Positions 1 through 9,157 of a DNA stretch of 64,000 bases are shown piece by piece. Each line of letters starts with the position of its first letter. Position 1 is the stretch's first letter. The notes under the pieces were generated by a model that did not search any database, was not told where the DNA came from, and worked only from the letters and a program-made list of their open reading frames with translations. The translations under genes and the position numbers were made by a program. Source of the stretch: Streptomyces sp. HD (lineage in GTDB: Bacteria; Actinomycetota; Actinomycetes; Streptomycetales; Streptomycetaceae); the NCBI RefSeq assembly GCF_028369295.1, contig NZ_JAQMYP010000025.1, positions 62,001 to 126,000 of the forward strand, read 5' to 3'.

Positions 1-51
1 ACGGCGCCCTATGAGGGCGCGCGCGGTGGCTTCGGCGTCTTCCGGATGTGA
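1..51 (+). CDS. acyl-CoA carboxylase carboxyltransferase (beta) subunit, C-terminal end only
   Basis: The first 51 bases read in frame 1 as 16 residues ending ...YEGARGGFGVFRM followed by TGA at 49-51. A glycine-rich tail ending GVFRM is typical of the beta (carboxyltransferase) subunit of methylcrotonyl- or acyl-CoA carboxylases, and the next gene is the matching biotin carboxylase/BCCP subunit. The TGA overlaps a GTG start at 48, so the two subunits look translationally coupled. Only the end of the gene lies in the window, so substrate cannot be judged from it. The assignment rests on the tail sequence and on context. Confidence 0.65.
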   Translation, partial: TAPYEGARGGFGVFRM

Positions 52-1904
52 GGCTGATGATTTCGACTCTGCTGGTCGCCAACCGGGGCGAGATCGCCTG
101 CCGTATCTTCCGCACCTGCCGTGAGTTGGGAATCCGGACGGTCGCCGTGCACTCGGACCCCGACGCGAACGCCCTCCACGCACGCGTGGCCGACGCGGCG
201 GTACGGCTGCCGGGAGCGGCGCCCGCCGACACCTACCTGGACGCCGGGCTGATCGTGAAGGCGGCGGTGGCGGCCGGTGCGGACGCCGTGCACCCCGGCT
301 ACGGCTTCCTCTCCGAGAACGCCGACTTCGCACGCGCCGTCCTCGACGCGGGCCTCGTCTGGGTCGGCCCGCCCCCGGAGGCGATCGAGGCGATGGCGTC
401 CAAGACACGGGCGAAGGAGCTGATGGGGCTGGCGCCCTTGGGCGAGGTCACCGAGGCCGACCTGCCCGTCCTGGTGAAGGCGGCGGCGGGCGGCGGAGGG
501 CGCGGCATGCGCGTCGTGCGCCACCTGGACGACCTCGACACGGCCCTGCAGAGCGCCCGCTCCGAGGCCGCGAGCGCCTTCGGCGACGGTGAGGTGTTCG
601 TCGAGCCCTACGTCGAGAACGGCCGCCACGTCGAGGTGCAGATCCTCGCCGACACCCACGGCACGGTCTGGCCCCTCGGCACCCGGGACTGCTCCCTCCA
701 GCGCCGTCACCAGAAGGTCGTCGAGGAGTCCCCGGCGCCCGGACTCCCCGAGCCGCTCACCGACGAACTGCACACGCTGGCCGTACGCGCCGCCCGCGCC
801 GTTGACTACGTCGGCGCCGGCACCGTCGAGTTCCTGGTCGCCGGCGACCAGGCGCACTTCCTGGAGATGAACACCCGCCTCCAGGTCGAACACCCCGTGA
901 CGGAAGCGGTCTTCGGCCTCGACCTGGTCGCGGAACAGTTCCGCATCGCCGAAGGCCACGCCCTCCCCGACGCCCCGCCACGCGCGCGTGGCCACGCCGT
1001 GGAGGCCCGCCTCTACGCGGAGGACCCGGCCCGCGACTGGGCCCCGCAGACCGGCGCCCTGCACCGCTTCGCCGTACCCGACAGTGTCCGCCTGGACACC
1101 GGCTTCACCGACGGCGACGAGATCGGCGTCCACTACGACCCGATGCTCGCCAAACTCGTCGCCCACGCCCCCACGCGGGCGGAGGCCATCCGCAAGCTGG
1201 CGGCCGCGCTGGAGCAGTCGACGATCCACGGCCCGCTCACCAACCGCGACCTCCTGGTCGCCTCCCTCCGCCACGACGAGTTCACGAGCGCCCGCATGGA
1301 CACGGGCTTCTACGACCGCCACCTCACCGACCTGACCGAGCCCACCCCCGACCCCTGCGCCCCCCTGGCCGCCGCCCTCGCCGACGCCCACGACCGCTCC
1401 CGATTCGGCGGCTGGCGCAACGTTCCCTCACAGCCGCAGGTCAAGCGGTACACGATGGCGGGCGAGGAGACCGAGGTCCGCTACCGCCACACGCGCGCGG
1501 GCGGCCTGGAGGCCGACGGCGTACGCGTCGTGCACGCCGACGCGCGTCTCGTCGTACTCGAAGTGGACGGCGTACGAAGGAGCTACGAGGTCGCGCGATA
1601 CGGCGACGAGATCCACGCGAACACCACCCGCCTCACCGCACTACCCCGCTTCCCGGACCCGACGGCACAGCACGCGCCGGGTTCGCTGCTCGCGCCGATG
1701 CCGGGGACGGTCGTACGGGTCGCCGACGGCGTGACCGCAGGAGCCGCCGTACGGGCCGGAGAGCCCCTGCTGTGGCTGGAGGCGATGAAGATGGAGCACA
1801 AGATCACGGCACCCGTCTCGGGGACGCTGAGCGCTTTGAACGCCGTACCTGGTCAGCAGGTGACGGTCGGCTCATTGCTGGCGGTAGTGCAAAACACCCC
1901 CTAG
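48..1904 (+). CDS. acyl-CoA carboxylase alpha subunit (biotin carboxylase + biotin carboxyl carrier)
   Basis: It carboxylates biotin with ATP and bicarbonate for transfer to an acyl-CoA such as methylcrotonyl-, geranyl- or propionyl-CoA. The biotin carboxylase N-domain starts LLVANRGEIACRIFR. The ATP-grasp glycine loop AAAGGGGRGMR lies near residue 148. EMNTRLQVEHPVTE marks the active site, and the C-terminal carrier domain has the biotin motif EAMKM with the target lysine near residue 581. At 618 aa it is shorter than usual methylcrotonyl-CoA carboxylase alpha chains, mainly through a shortened stretch before the glycine loop (around residues 130-145). GTG at 48 overlaps the upstream stop. 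ATG at 57, preceded by GTGAGG, is an equally possible start. It leads an operon with acyl-CoA dehydrogenase, CoA ligase, hydratase and TetR. Substrate is inferred only. Confidence 0.93.
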   Translation: MRLMISTLLVANRGEIACRIFRTCRELGIRTVAVHSDPDANALHARVADAAVRLPGAAPADTYLDAGLIVKAAVAAGADAVHPGYGFLSENADFARAVLDAGLVWVGPPPEAIEAMASKTRAKELMGLAPLGEVTEADLPVLVKAAAGGGGRGMRVVRHLDDLDTALQSARSEAASAFGDGEVFVEPYVENGRHVEVQILADTHGTVWPLGTRDCSLQRRHQKVVEESPAPGLPEPLTDELHTLAVRAARAVDYVGAGTVEFLVAGDQAHFLEMNTRLQVEHPVTEAVFGLDLVAEQFRIAEGHALPDAPPRARGHAVEARLYAEDPARDWAPQTGALHRFAVPDSVRLDTGFTDGDEIGVHYDPMLAKLVAHAPTRAEAIRKLAAALEQSTIHGPLTNRDLLVASLRHDEFTSARMDTGFYDRHLTDLTEPTPDPCAPLAAALADAHDRSRFGGWRNVPSQPQVKRYTMAGEETEVRYRHTRAGGLEADGVRVVHADARLVVLEVDGVRRSYEVARYGDEIHANTTRLTALPRFPDPTAQHAPGSLLAPMPGTVVRVADGVTAGAAVRAGEPLLWLEAMKMEHKITAPVSGTLSALNAVPGQQVTVGSLLAVVQNTP

Positions 1905-1947
1905 GGGCGCGGGGAACTGCGCGACCAGCCACATCGAACCCGCAGCC
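1904..1947 (+). repeat. dispersed 47-bp-class intergenic element, copy 1
   Basis: Begins GGGGCGCGGGGAACTGCGCG directly at the stop codon of the carboxylase gene and continues through CAGCCAC to CCCGCAGCC. The same core recurs at 18456, 26026 (inverted), 26101 and 36793 (inverted). It occupies almost the whole gap before the acyl-CoA dehydrogenase gene. Confidence 0.8.
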
Positions 1948-1959
1948 CGAAGGAGTCCC

Positions 1960-3099
1960 ATGACCACCCACGTCGAAACCGATGAACACAAGGCCCTACG
2001 AGCCGCCGTATCCGCCCTCGGCACCCGCCACGGCCGCACCTTCACCCGAGAAGACCTCTGGTCGGAGGCGGCCAAACTCGGCTACCTCGGCGTCAACCTG
2101 CCGGAGGCATACGGCGGCGGAGGCGGCGGCATCGCCGAACTCTCCATAGTCCTGGAGGAGTTGGGCGCCGCAGGTTGCCCCCTGCTCATGATGATCGTGT
2201 CTCCCGCCATCTGCGGCACAGTGATCGCCCGCTTCGGCACGGACACCCAGAAACAGCACTGGCTCCCCGGCCTCGCCGACGGCACCCTCACCATGGCCTT
2301 CGGCATCACCGAGCCCGACGCCGGCTCCAACAGCCACCGCATCACCACCACGGCCCGACGCGACCCGGACACCGGGGACTGGCTGCTCACCGGCCGCAAA
2401 GTCTTCGTCTCCGGCGTAGACATAGCCGACGCCACCCTCATAGTCGGCCGTACGGCAGACGCCCGCACCGGCACCCTCAAGCCCTGCCTGTTCATCGTCC
2501 CCCGTGAAGCGCCCGGCTTCACGCGCCGCAAGATCGACATGGAACTCGACGCGGCGGAGAAGCAGTTCGAGCTCGTCCTGGACGACGTACGGCTCCCCGC
2601 CGACGCACTCGTCGGCGACGAGGACGCGGGCCTCCTCCAGCTCTTCGCCGGCCTCAACCCCGAACGCATCATGACGGCCGCCTTCGCGATCGGCATGGGC
2701 CGCTACGCCCTCGCGCGTGCCGTCGAGTACGCGCGCGACCGTACCGTCTGGAAGGCTCCCATCGGCGCCCACCAGGCCATCGCGCATCCCCTGGCCCAGG
2801 CCCACATCGACCTGGAGCTGGCCCGCCTGATGATGCAGAAAGCGGCGTATCTGTACGACGCCGGGGACGACGTCGGCGCCGGTGAGGCCGCCAACATGGC
2901 CAAGTACGCGGCCGGGGAGGCCTGTGTGAAGGCGGTCGACCAGGCCGTGCACACCCTCGGCGGCAACGGGCTCACGCGCGAATTCGGGCTCGCCTCGTTG
3001 ATAACCGCGGCGCGCGTGTCTCGTATTGCTCCGGTGAGCAGGGAGATGATTCTCAACTACATCTCCCACCAGACCCTGGGCCTGCCGAAGTCGTACTGA
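1960..3099 (+). CDS. acyl-CoA dehydrogenase
   Basis: FAD-dependent alpha,beta-dehydrogenation of an acyl-CoA, 379 aa, the usual family length. Visible family signatures are FGITEPDAGSNSHRI (FAD/substrate segment, near residue 120), GRKVFVSG, and the C-terminal helices with HTLGGNGLTREF. The ATG at 1960 follows AAGGAG by six bases, a good ribosome site. The residue normally occupied by the MCAD-type catalytic Glu in the xEGTSQ loop is not recognisable (IAPVSREM), so the base may sit elsewhere, as in isovaleryl-CoA dehydrogenases. It lies 55 bp after the carboxylase and 37 bp before the CoA ligase, consistent with one transcript. An order of dehydrogenase, carboxylase, hydratase resembles leucine/isovalerate or acyclic terpene routes. 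This is inference. Confidence 0.92.
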   Translation: MTTHVETDEHKALRAAVSALGTRHGRTFTREDLWSEAAKLGYLGVNLPEAYGGGGGGIAELSIVLEELGAAGCPLLMMIVSPAICGTVIARFGTDTQKQHWLPGLADGTLTMAFGITEPDAGSNSHRITTTARRDPDTGDWLLTGRKVFVSGVDIADATLIVGRTADARTGTLKPCLFIVPREAPGFTRRKIDMELDAAEKQFELVLDDVRLPADALVGDEDAGLLQLFAGLNPERIMTAAFAIGMGRYALARAVEYARDRTVWKAPIGAHQAIAHPLAQAHIDLELARLMMQKAAYLYDAGDDVGAGEAANMAKYAAGEACVKAVDQAVHTLGGNGLTREFGLASLITAARVSRIAPVSREMILNYISHQTLGLPKSY

Positions 3100-3136
3100 C
3101 CGGCACCCGTCCGGCACCGTGTCGCGAGGAGGAACC

Positions 3137-4714
3137 GTGTTCCGCAGCGAGTACGCAGACGTCCCGGCCGTAGAACTCCCCATCCACGAGGCGGTCCTGG
3201 GCCGGGCCGCCGAGTTCGGGGACGCGCCCGCGCTCATCGACGGCACGGACGGCACCACCCTCACGTACGACATGCTCGACCGCTTCCACCGGCGCATCGC
3301 CGCCGCCCTCGCCGAGGCCGGCGTCCGCAAGGGCGACGTCCTCGCCCTGCACAGCCCCAACACGGTCGCCTTCCCGACGGCGTTCTACGCGGCCACGCGC
3401 GCGGGTGCCGTCGTCACGACCGTGCACCCGCTCGCCACGCCGGAGGAGTTCGGCAAGCAGCTCACGGACTCGGCGGCGCGCTGGATCGTCACCGTCTCGC
3501 CCCTGCTGGAGACGGCACGCCGAGCCGCCGAACTCGCGGGCGGAGTGGAGGAGATCTTCGTCTGCGACAGTGCGCCCGGACACCGCTCGCTGATCGACAT
3601 GCTGGCGTCTGCGGCCCCCGAACCGCGGGTCGACATCGACCCCGCGACGGACGTCGCGGCCCTGCCGTACTCCTCCGGCACCACCGGCGTCCCCAAGGGC
3701 GTGATGCTCACCCACCGCCAGATAGCCACCAACCTCGCCCAGCTCGAACCCGCCGTCCCGGCCGGCCCGGGCGACCGCATCCTCGCCGTCCTGCCCTTCT
3801 TCCACATCTACGGCCTCACGGCGCTGATGAACGCGCCCCTGAGGCTGGGCGCCACGGTCGTCGTGCTGCCCCGCTTCGACCTGGGCACCTTCCTCGCGGC
3901 CATCCAGAACCACCGCATCACCGGCCTGTACGTGGCCCCGCCGATCGTGCTGGCCCTCGCCAAGCACCCGCTGGTCGCGCAGTACGACCTGTCGTCCCTG
4001 AGGTACATCATCAGCGCCGCCGCGCCCCTGGACGCGAGCCTGGCCGCCACCTGCTCACAGCGCCTCGGCCTGCCACCGGTAGGCCAGGCGTACGGCATGA
4101 CGGAACTGTCGCCCGGCACCCACGTCGTCCCCCTCGACGCCATGCACGACGCCCCCGCCGGCACCGTCGGGCGGCTCATCGCCGGCACCGAGATGCGGAT
4201 CGTCTCCCTCGACGACCCCGGCAAGGACCTCGGCGTCGGCGAGTCCGGCGAGATCCTGATCCGCGGCCCCCAGGTCATGAAGGGCTATCTCCGCCGCCCC
4301 GACGCCACCGCTGCGATGATCGACACCGACGGCTGGCTGCACACCGGCGACGTCGGCCATGTGGACGAGGGCGGCTGGCTGTTCGTCGTGGACCGCGTCA
4401 AGGAACTCATCAAGTACAAGGGCTTCCAGGTGGCCCCCGCCGAACTGGAGGCCCTTCTGCTCACCCACCCGGGCATCGCCGACGCCGCGGTGGTCGGCGT
4501 CTACAACGACGAGGGCAACGAGGTCCCGCACGCCTATGTGGTCCGCCAGCCGTCCGCCACCGACCTCTCCGAAGGCGAGGTCATGATGTACGTCGCCGAA
4601 CGCGTCGCCCCCTACAAGCGCGTCCGCCAGGTCACCTTCATCGACGGTGTCCCTCGGGCCGCCTCCGGCAAGATCCTGCGCCGCGAACTGCGGGCGCCCG
4701 AGGAGAGCACATGA
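3137..4714 (+). CDS. 4-coumarate/cinnamate:CoA ligase-like AMP-forming acyl-CoA synthetase
   Basis: Adenylates an aryl or acyl acid and transfers it to CoA. The P-loop-like motif YSSGTTGVPKGVMLTH lies near residue 180, GQAYGMTELSP in the middle, TGDVG near 410, and the C-terminal KELIKYKGFQVAPAELE and PRAASGKILRREL contain the catalytic lysine region. The length of 525 aa fits plant-type 4CLs. GTG at 3137 was chosen because GAGGAGGA sits 4-11 bases upstream; an in-frame GTG at 3119 lacks such a site. The stop overlaps the next start (ATGA). From memory, the S. coelicolor orthologue SCO4383 (Sc4CL) activates cinnamate and 4-coumarate. Whether this one does, or instead feeds the neighbouring beta-oxidation-like genes, is not decided by sequence. 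Confidence 0.9.
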   Translation: MFRSEYADVPAVELPIHEAVLGRAAEFGDAPALIDGTDGTTLTYDMLDRFHRRIAAALAEAGVRKGDVLALHSPNTVAFPTAFYAATRAGAVVTTVHPLATPEEFGKQLTDSAARWIVTVSPLLETARRAAELAGGVEEIFVCDSAPGHRSLIDMLASAAPEPRVDIDPATDVAALPYSSGTTGVPKGVMLTHRQIATNLAQLEPAVPAGPGDRILAVLPFFHIYGLTALMNAPLRLGATVVVLPRFDLGTFLAAIQNHRITGLYVAPPIVLALAKHPLVAQYDLSSLRYIISAAAPLDASLAATCSQRLGLPPVGQAYGMTELSPGTHVVPLDAMHDAPAGTVGRLIAGTEMRIVSLDDPGKDLGVGESGEILIRGPQVMKGYLRRPDATAAMIDTDGWLHTGDVGHVDEGGWLFVVDRVKELIKYKGFQVAPAELEALLLTHPGIADAAVVGVYNDEGNEVPHAYVVRQPSATDLSEGEVMMYVAERVAPYKRVRQVTFIDGVPRAASGKILRRELRAPEEST

Positions 4715-5457
4715 CAGGACGTACGACGCTGATCGGCCGCACACGCGCGCGTGCCGTGGAAACCCTCAGCCTGGACTCCCCGGACACCCGCAACGCACTC
4801 TCGGCGGCCCTGGTCGGCGAACTCGCCGACGCGCTGACGGACTGCGCCAAGGACGCCGGCGTACGCGCGATCGTCCTCACCCACACCGGCAACACGTTCT
4901 GTGCGGGTGCGGACCTGCGCGACCCGCCGCCGGCGGACGCGCTGGTGGCCCTGCTCAGGCAGATCGTCGAACTGCGCAAACCGGTCGTCGCCCGCGTCAC
5001 CGGACACGTCCGCGCGGGCGGCCTGGGCCTGCTGGCGTCCTGTGACATGGCGGCGGCGGCACGCGAGGCCACCTTCGCCTTCACCGAGGTCCGGATCGGG
5101 GTGGCCCCCGCGGTCATCTCCCTCCCGGTCCTTCCGCGCACCGACCCCCGTGCCCTGGCCCGCTACTACCTCACCGGCGAACGCTTCACCGCGCCGGAGG
5201 CGGCCCGTATCGGCCTGCTCACGGCGGAGGGCGAGGATGTGGACGCCGTACTGGAGCCCCTGCTGGACGGCCTGCGCAGGGCCGCTCCCGAAGCCCTGGC
5301 CGAGACGAAGGCGCTGCTCACGGCTAAGGTGCTGGAAACCTTCGACCGGGACGCGGCCGACCTGACCGCACTCTCGGCCCGGCTCTTCTCCTCCGACACC
5401 GCGCGCGAGGGGATGACGGCCTTCCTCGAAAGACGGGATCCGGAATGGGTGGTGTGA
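4711..5457 (+). CDS. enoyl-CoA hydratase/isomerase family protein
   Basis: Crotonase-fold enzyme of 248 aa, expected to hydrate or isomerise an enoyl-CoA. The first oxyanion-hole segment is FCAGADLR (near residue 65). The second is HVRAGGLGLLASCDMAAAA (near 95-115). The region usually carrying catalytic Glu residues is FTEVRIGVAPAVI. It starts at ATG 4711, overlapping the ligase stop by four bases, and its own stop overlaps the TetR start, so it is the fifth gene of a tightly coupled operon. The natural substrate would be the enoyl-CoA made by the neighbouring dehydrogenase. A 3-methylglutaconyl-CoA hydratase role is one possibility but is not shown by any residue I can name. Confidence 0.9.
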   Translation: MTGRTTLIGRTRARAVETLSLDSPDTRNALSAALVGELADALTDCAKDAGVRAIVLTHTGNTFCAGADLRDPPPADALVALLRQIVELRKPVVARVTGHVRAGGLGLLASCDMAAAAREATFAFTEVRIGVAPAVISLPVLPRTDPRALARYYLTGERFTAPEAARIGLLTAEGEDVDAVLEPLLDGLRRAAPEALAETKALLTAKVLETFDRDAADLTALSARLFSSDTAREGMTAFLERRDPEWVV

Positions 5458-6077
5458 GCACAGTCGGCGACCGCGTGGACCGGGCGGACCGGGCCGACCG
5501 CGTGCCCAAGCAGGATCGCAGCCGTGCCACCCGGCAGCGGCTCCTGGAGGCCGCCGTGGCCTGCCTCGCCGAACACGGCTGGGCGGGCTCCACGGTCTCC
5601 GTCGTCGCCGAACGCGCCGGAGTCTCCCGTGGCGCGGCCCAGCACCACTTCCCGACCCGCGAGGACCTCTTCACGGCGGCAGTGGAGTACGTCGCCGAGG
5701 AACGCTCGACGGCCCTGCGCGCCCTGTTCCCGCAGGGCGCCTCGGGCGACCGGCACGCGGTCGTCTCCGCCCTCGTCGACCTCTACACCGGTCCCCTGTT
5801 CCGCGCGGCCCTGCACCTGTGGGTGGCCGCCTCGAACGAGGAGCAGCTGCGCCCCCGGGTGACGGAACTGGAGGCCCGCGTCGGCCGCGAGACCCACCGG
5901 ATCGCGGTGGACCTGCTGGGCGCCGACGAGTCCCGCCCCGGCGTACGCGAAACGGTCCAGGGCCTCCTCGACATGGCCCGCGGCCTGGGCCTCGCCAACC
6001 TCCTCACCGACGACACCGCCCGCCGCGACCGCGTCGTGGCGCAGTGGGCGGCGCTGCTGGAGGAGACGCTGGGCTGA
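5454..6077 (+). CDS. TetR/AcrR family transcriptional regulator
   Basis: The N-terminal helix-turn-helix is clear: RQRLLEAAVACLAEHGW, then TVSVVAERAGVSRGAAQHHF (residues about 25-65), followed by a ligand-binding helical domain with no recognised subfamily. GTG at 5454 gives a four-base GTGA overlap with the hydratase gene; ATG at 5445 is a longer alternative. Being last in the acyl-CoA operon, it probably autoregulates the operon in response to an acyl-CoA. The operon promoter is outside the window, so no cognate operator can be checked. It is the only TetR protein in the window and therefore one candidate for the CTGACGNNNCGTCAG operators found to the right of 29 kb, although nothing in the sequence links them directly. 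Confidence 0.9.
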   Translation: MSTVGDRVDRADRADRVPKQDRSRATRQRLLEAAVACLAEHGWAGSTVSVVAERAGVSRGAAQHHFPTREDLFTAAVEYVAEERSTALRALFPQGASGDRHAVVSALVDLYTGPLFRAALHLWVAASNEEQLRPRVTELEARVGRETHRIAVDLLGADESRPGVRETVQGLLDMARGLGLANLLTDDTARRDRVVAQWAALLEETLG

Positions 6078-6117
6078 CGGCGTTGCCGTCCCGTGGGCGG
6101 GCGGCGGTTCGGCGTCG

Positions 6118-7494
6118 TCAGTCGTCCTCACCGTCGTCGTCCTGCTGCGCCCCGCGTTGCCGCGGTTGCTCGTGCTGGTTCTGGTCCTGGCCCCGATCCC
6201 GGTCGCGCCTGTCCTGGTCCTGCTGGGAGGCCGTCGAGGACGGAAGGGATGCCGGCGGGGACGCCGGCGCGGACGCGCCCGGGCCGGGCGGGGTCTCGGA
6301 CTTCGTGCCCTGCGTGCCTGTGTCGTCGGGGGCGAACCACAGCATGCCGAGGAGCATCGCGGCCACGAAGAGCACCGCTCCGGCGGCCATGGCGACCACG
6401 CGCCGCGTCCCGCTCCCGGACCCGTGCCCGCTCCCGGACCCGTGCCTGGACGCGGCCCCGTGCCTGGACGCGGACCCGCGCCCGGATCCGGACCCGTGCC
6501 CGGATCCCGACCTGGACCTCGGGCCCGGTCCATCGGTGGGCGCCGGCCCGCGGGCGGACGGCAGCATGTACGTCGTCGGCGTGCTGGTCTCGCCCACCTG
6601 CTGTGACCCGGCGGCCGACGCCGCAGCGACCGGCGGTCGTCGCCGCGACGGCGAGGTCGCGTCGGGCAGTGGCTCGGAGCGCCCTTGCCAGGCGCCCTCG
6701 GCGAACCAGTCGGCGGCCTGCTGGGCGCCGGGCCGATGCTCGGGGTCCTTGGCGAGCAGGCCCAGGAGGTAGCTCTCGAAGGCGGGCGGCAGGCCGCAGA
6801 CGCCCAGCTCGCGGGGCGGAACGGGGGCGGCGTCGAGATGCTGGTGGAGGATGCCGACGGCGGTGTCCGCGTGGAACGGCGGGCGGCCGGTCAGAAGCTG
6901 GTAGAGCACACAGCCCAGCGCGTAGACGTCGGAGGCCGGGCCCGCCGGCTTCCCCAGGGCGCGCTCGGGGGCGAGGTAGAGGCTGGTGCCGACGATCTGC
7001 CCGGTGGCGGTGAGCGCCGCGCCCGGGTCGTCCATGAAACGGGCGATCCCGAAGTCGCCGATCTTGAGGGTGCCGTCGGCGTCCAGGAGCAGGTTGCCGG
7101 GCTTGATGTCGCGGTGCACGATGCCCTGCCGGTGCGCGGCGGCCAGTCCCGCGGCGGCCTGGGCGGCGATCCGGGCCACGCGTTCGGCGGGCTGGGCGCC
7201 GGAGCGGGCCAGGGTCCGGGCGAGGCTGTCGCCCTCGACCAGCTCCATCACCAGGAAGAGCTGGTTGTCCTGCTCACCGAAGTCCCGTACGCCGACCACG
7301 TTCGGATGGTCGATGCGTGCCGCGGTCTGCGCCTCCATCCGGAACCGGGGCGTGGCGGTCGGGTCGGCGTCCTGGGGCAGCAGGAGCTTGACGGCCACCT
7401 GCCGGGCGAGCGCCTCGTCGTAGGCCCGCCAGACCTCGCCCATCCCACCGCGCCCGATCGACTCGATCAGCCGGTAGCGGCCCGCTATGAGCAC
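6118..7494 (-). CDS. PknB-type Ser/Thr protein kinase with single membrane segment
   Basis: Eukaryotic-type kinase of 458 aa. The glycine loop is IGRGGMGEVWRA (residues 14-25), the ATP lysine is in VAVKLL, the catalytic loop HRDIKPGN lies near 133 and DFGIARF near 152. LAPERALG and DVYALGCVLYQLLTGRPPF follow. The kinase domain ends near 265 and is followed by a Gly/Ser/Arg/His-rich linker (about 325-365). One hydrophobic helix (around VAMAAGAVLFVAAMLLG) follows, then a short acidic, Gln-rich tail rather than PASTA repeats. The kinase is thus expected on the cytoplasmic face with a tiny extracytoplasmic tail. It converges with the TetR gene. The substrate is unknown; the threonine-rich membrane protein at 21103 is an untested idea. 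Confidence 0.93.
   Translation of the reverse strand: MLIAGRYRLIESIGRGGMGEVWRAYDEALARQVAVKLLLPQDADPTATPRFRMEAQTAARIDHPNVVGVRDFGEQDNQLFLVMELVEGDSLARTLARSGAQPAERVARIAAQAAAGLAAAHRQGIVHRDIKPGNLLLDADGTLKIGDFGIARFMDDPGAALTATGQIVGTSLYLAPERALGKPAGPASDVYALGCVLYQLLTGRPPFHADTAVGILHQHLDAAPVPPRELGVCGLPPAFESYLLGLLAKDPEHRPGAQQAADWFAEGAWQGRSEPLPDATSPSRRRPPVAAASAAGSQQVGETSTPTTYMLPSARGPAPTDGPGPRSRSGSGHGSGSGRGSASRHGAASRHGSGSGHGSGSGTRRVVAMAAGAVLFVAAMLLGMLWFAPDDTGTQGTKSETPPGPGASAPASPPASLPSSTASQQDQDRRDRDRGQDQNQHEQPRQRGAQQDDDGEDD
6411..6515 (-). repeat. degenerate GC-rich tandem repeat inside the kinase gene
   Basis: Imperfect repeats of about 12-18 bases built on CCCGGACCCGTGCC and CCTGGACGCGG encode the Gly/Ser/His/Arg linker between the kinase domain and the membrane helix. 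Such linker repeats tend to vary in length between strains. Confidence 0.7.
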
Positions 7495-7722
7495 CTGTTC
7501 CCCATCCCCCTCATGCAGTGAGACGTCCTGATCGCCGCAGGCCGTAACTCACCACGTGGGGACGGGTGATGGTGGGATGCCGCAGCCGCCTCAGCATACT
7601 GGCGGAGTGGATCAGTCACGTTCCGTATGCCGTCGTCGCCGACCTTCACGGGCATGGTTCGCGCCGGCCGCCGAGCGGCGTCACGCGGAGCTGGTCGGCT
7701 CCGCGTGACGCAGGGGCAGGGA

Positions 7723-8823
7723 TCAGTGCGCGATGTCCTCGTAGCCCTCGACCTCGCGCGGGTCGCGCGGGCCCGGGCCGATGTAGCGGGCGGAGGGGCG
7801 GACGAGGCGGCCGGTGCGCTTCTGCTCCAGGATGTGCGCCGACCAGCCCGCCGTACGGGCGCAGGTGAACATGGACGTGAACATGTGCGCCGGTACCTCG
7901 GCGAAGTCCAGCATGATGGCGGCCCAGAACTCGACGTTCGTGGCCAGCACCCGGTCCGGGCGGCGATTGTGCAGCTCCTCCAGGGCCGCCTTCTCCAGGG
8001 CCTCGGCGACCTCGAAGCGGGGCGCGCCGAGCTCACGGGCGGTGCGGCGCAGGACGCGGGCGCGAGGGTCCTCGGCGCGGTAGACGCGGTGCCCGAAGCC
8101 CATCAGACGCTCGCCCTTGTCGAGGGTCTGCTTCACATACGCCTCGGCGTCGCCGGTGCGCTCGATCTCCTCGATCATGTGCAGGACACGGGAGGGGGCG
8201 CCGCCGTGCAGCGGGCCGGACATGGCTCCCACGGCGCCGGAGAGGGCGGCGGCCACGTCGGCGCCGGTGGAGGCGATGACGCGGGCCGTGAAGGTGGAGG
8301 CGTTCATGCCGTGCTCGGCGGCGGATGTCCAGTAGGCGTCCACGGCGGCCACGTGCTTGGGGTCGGGCTCGCCGCGCCAGCGGATCATGAACCGCTCGAC
8401 GACGGACTGCGCCTTGTCGATCTCGCGCTGCGGGACCATGGGCAGGCCCTGGCCGCGCGCGGACTGGGCGACGTAGGACAGGGCCATGACGGCGGCCCGG
8501 GCCAGGTCGGCGCGGGCCTGCTCCTCGCCGATGTCCAGAAGGGGTTTCAGGCCCCACACGGGCGCGAGCATGGCGAGCGCGGACTGGACGTCGACACGGA
8601 TGTCGCCGGAGTGCACGGGGATCGGGAAGGGCTCGGCGGGCGGCAGTCCGGGACGGAAGGCACCGTCGACGAGCAGTCCCCAGACGTTGCCGAACGAGAC
8701 ATGGCCGACCAGGTCCTCGATGTCGACGCCCCGGTACCGAAGAGCGCCGCCCTCCTTGTCCGGTTCGGCGATCTCCGTCTCGAACGCGACGACTCCTTCG
8801 AGCCCGGGTACGAAGTCGGACAT
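7723..8823 (-). CDS. citrate synthase (type II-like, short form)
   Basis: Condenses acetyl-CoA (or possibly propionyl-CoA) with oxaloacetate, 366 aa, the size of the short bacterial citrate/methylcitrate synthase class. Active-site elements are visible: GPLHGGAPSRVL (first catalytic His, near residue 190), MGFGHRVYRAEDPRA (second His and Arg, near 230-245), and a conserved Asp region in the C-terminal half. The start at 8823 was chosen because CGAGGAG lies 8 bases upstream; a longer reading from 8877 has no such site. It is divergent from pdxH across 334 bp. From memory it corresponds to the second citrate synthase-like gene of S. coelicolor (SCO4388), not the main citA, so methylcitrate synthase activity is possible. 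Confidence 0.93.
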   Translation of the reverse strand: MSDFVPGLEGVVAFETEIAEPDKEGGALRYRGVDIEDLVGHVSFGNVWGLLVDGAFRPGLPPAEPFPIPVHSGDIRVDVQSALAMLAPVWGLKPLLDIGEEQARADLARAAVMALSYVAQSARGQGLPMVPQREIDKAQSVVERFMIRWRGEPDPKHVAAVDAYWTSAAEHGMNASTFTARVIASTGADVAAALSGAVGAMSGPLHGGAPSRVLHMIEEIERTGDAEAYVKQTLDKGERLMGFGHRVYRAEDPRARVLRRTARELGAPRFEVAEALEKAALEELHNRRPDRVLATNVEFWAAIMLDFAEVPAHMFTSMFTCARTAGWSAHILEQKRTGRLVRPSARYIGPGPRDPREVEGYEDIAH

Positions 8824-9157
8824 CAGGCGGCTCCTCGTGATGTGTGAGACAGGTGGGGTTGTGGTGGGACGACACATGCCGGTCGGCAGAGATGGCGCGT
8901 ACGCCCGGTGGATACACGGTCACGGACCCGGGCTCGGATGCCAGGCTGCAGGCCTCCGGGGTTCCGGGCCGCGGCGGACTCGCGGTCCGGGGCGTACCCC
9001 TGTGATGCCCCGTGCGGCTGGCGGTCATCCAACCGCGACGGCAACAGCACGATATCCCCGAGTGCCACATTTGGGGAGGTCTTGCGGCACTCAGTGCCAT
9101 CCAGTAATCGGGAACACCGTCCCGTACGGTGCCCGCCGCATACGGCAAGATGACCGC
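8824..9157. promoter_or_regulatory. divergent intergenic region, citrate synthase / pdxH
   Basis: This 334-bp gap between two divergent genes must hold both promoters. TACGGT at 9125-9130 is a possible -10 box for pdxH. I see no clear -35 and no operator-like palindrome with confidence. Confidence 0.4.

Noticed and set aside
5454..6077. TetR at 5454 as proven regulator of the CTGACG operators
   Set aside because: It is only a candidate; no such operator lies in the part of its own operon visible here, and the operon promoter is outside the window.
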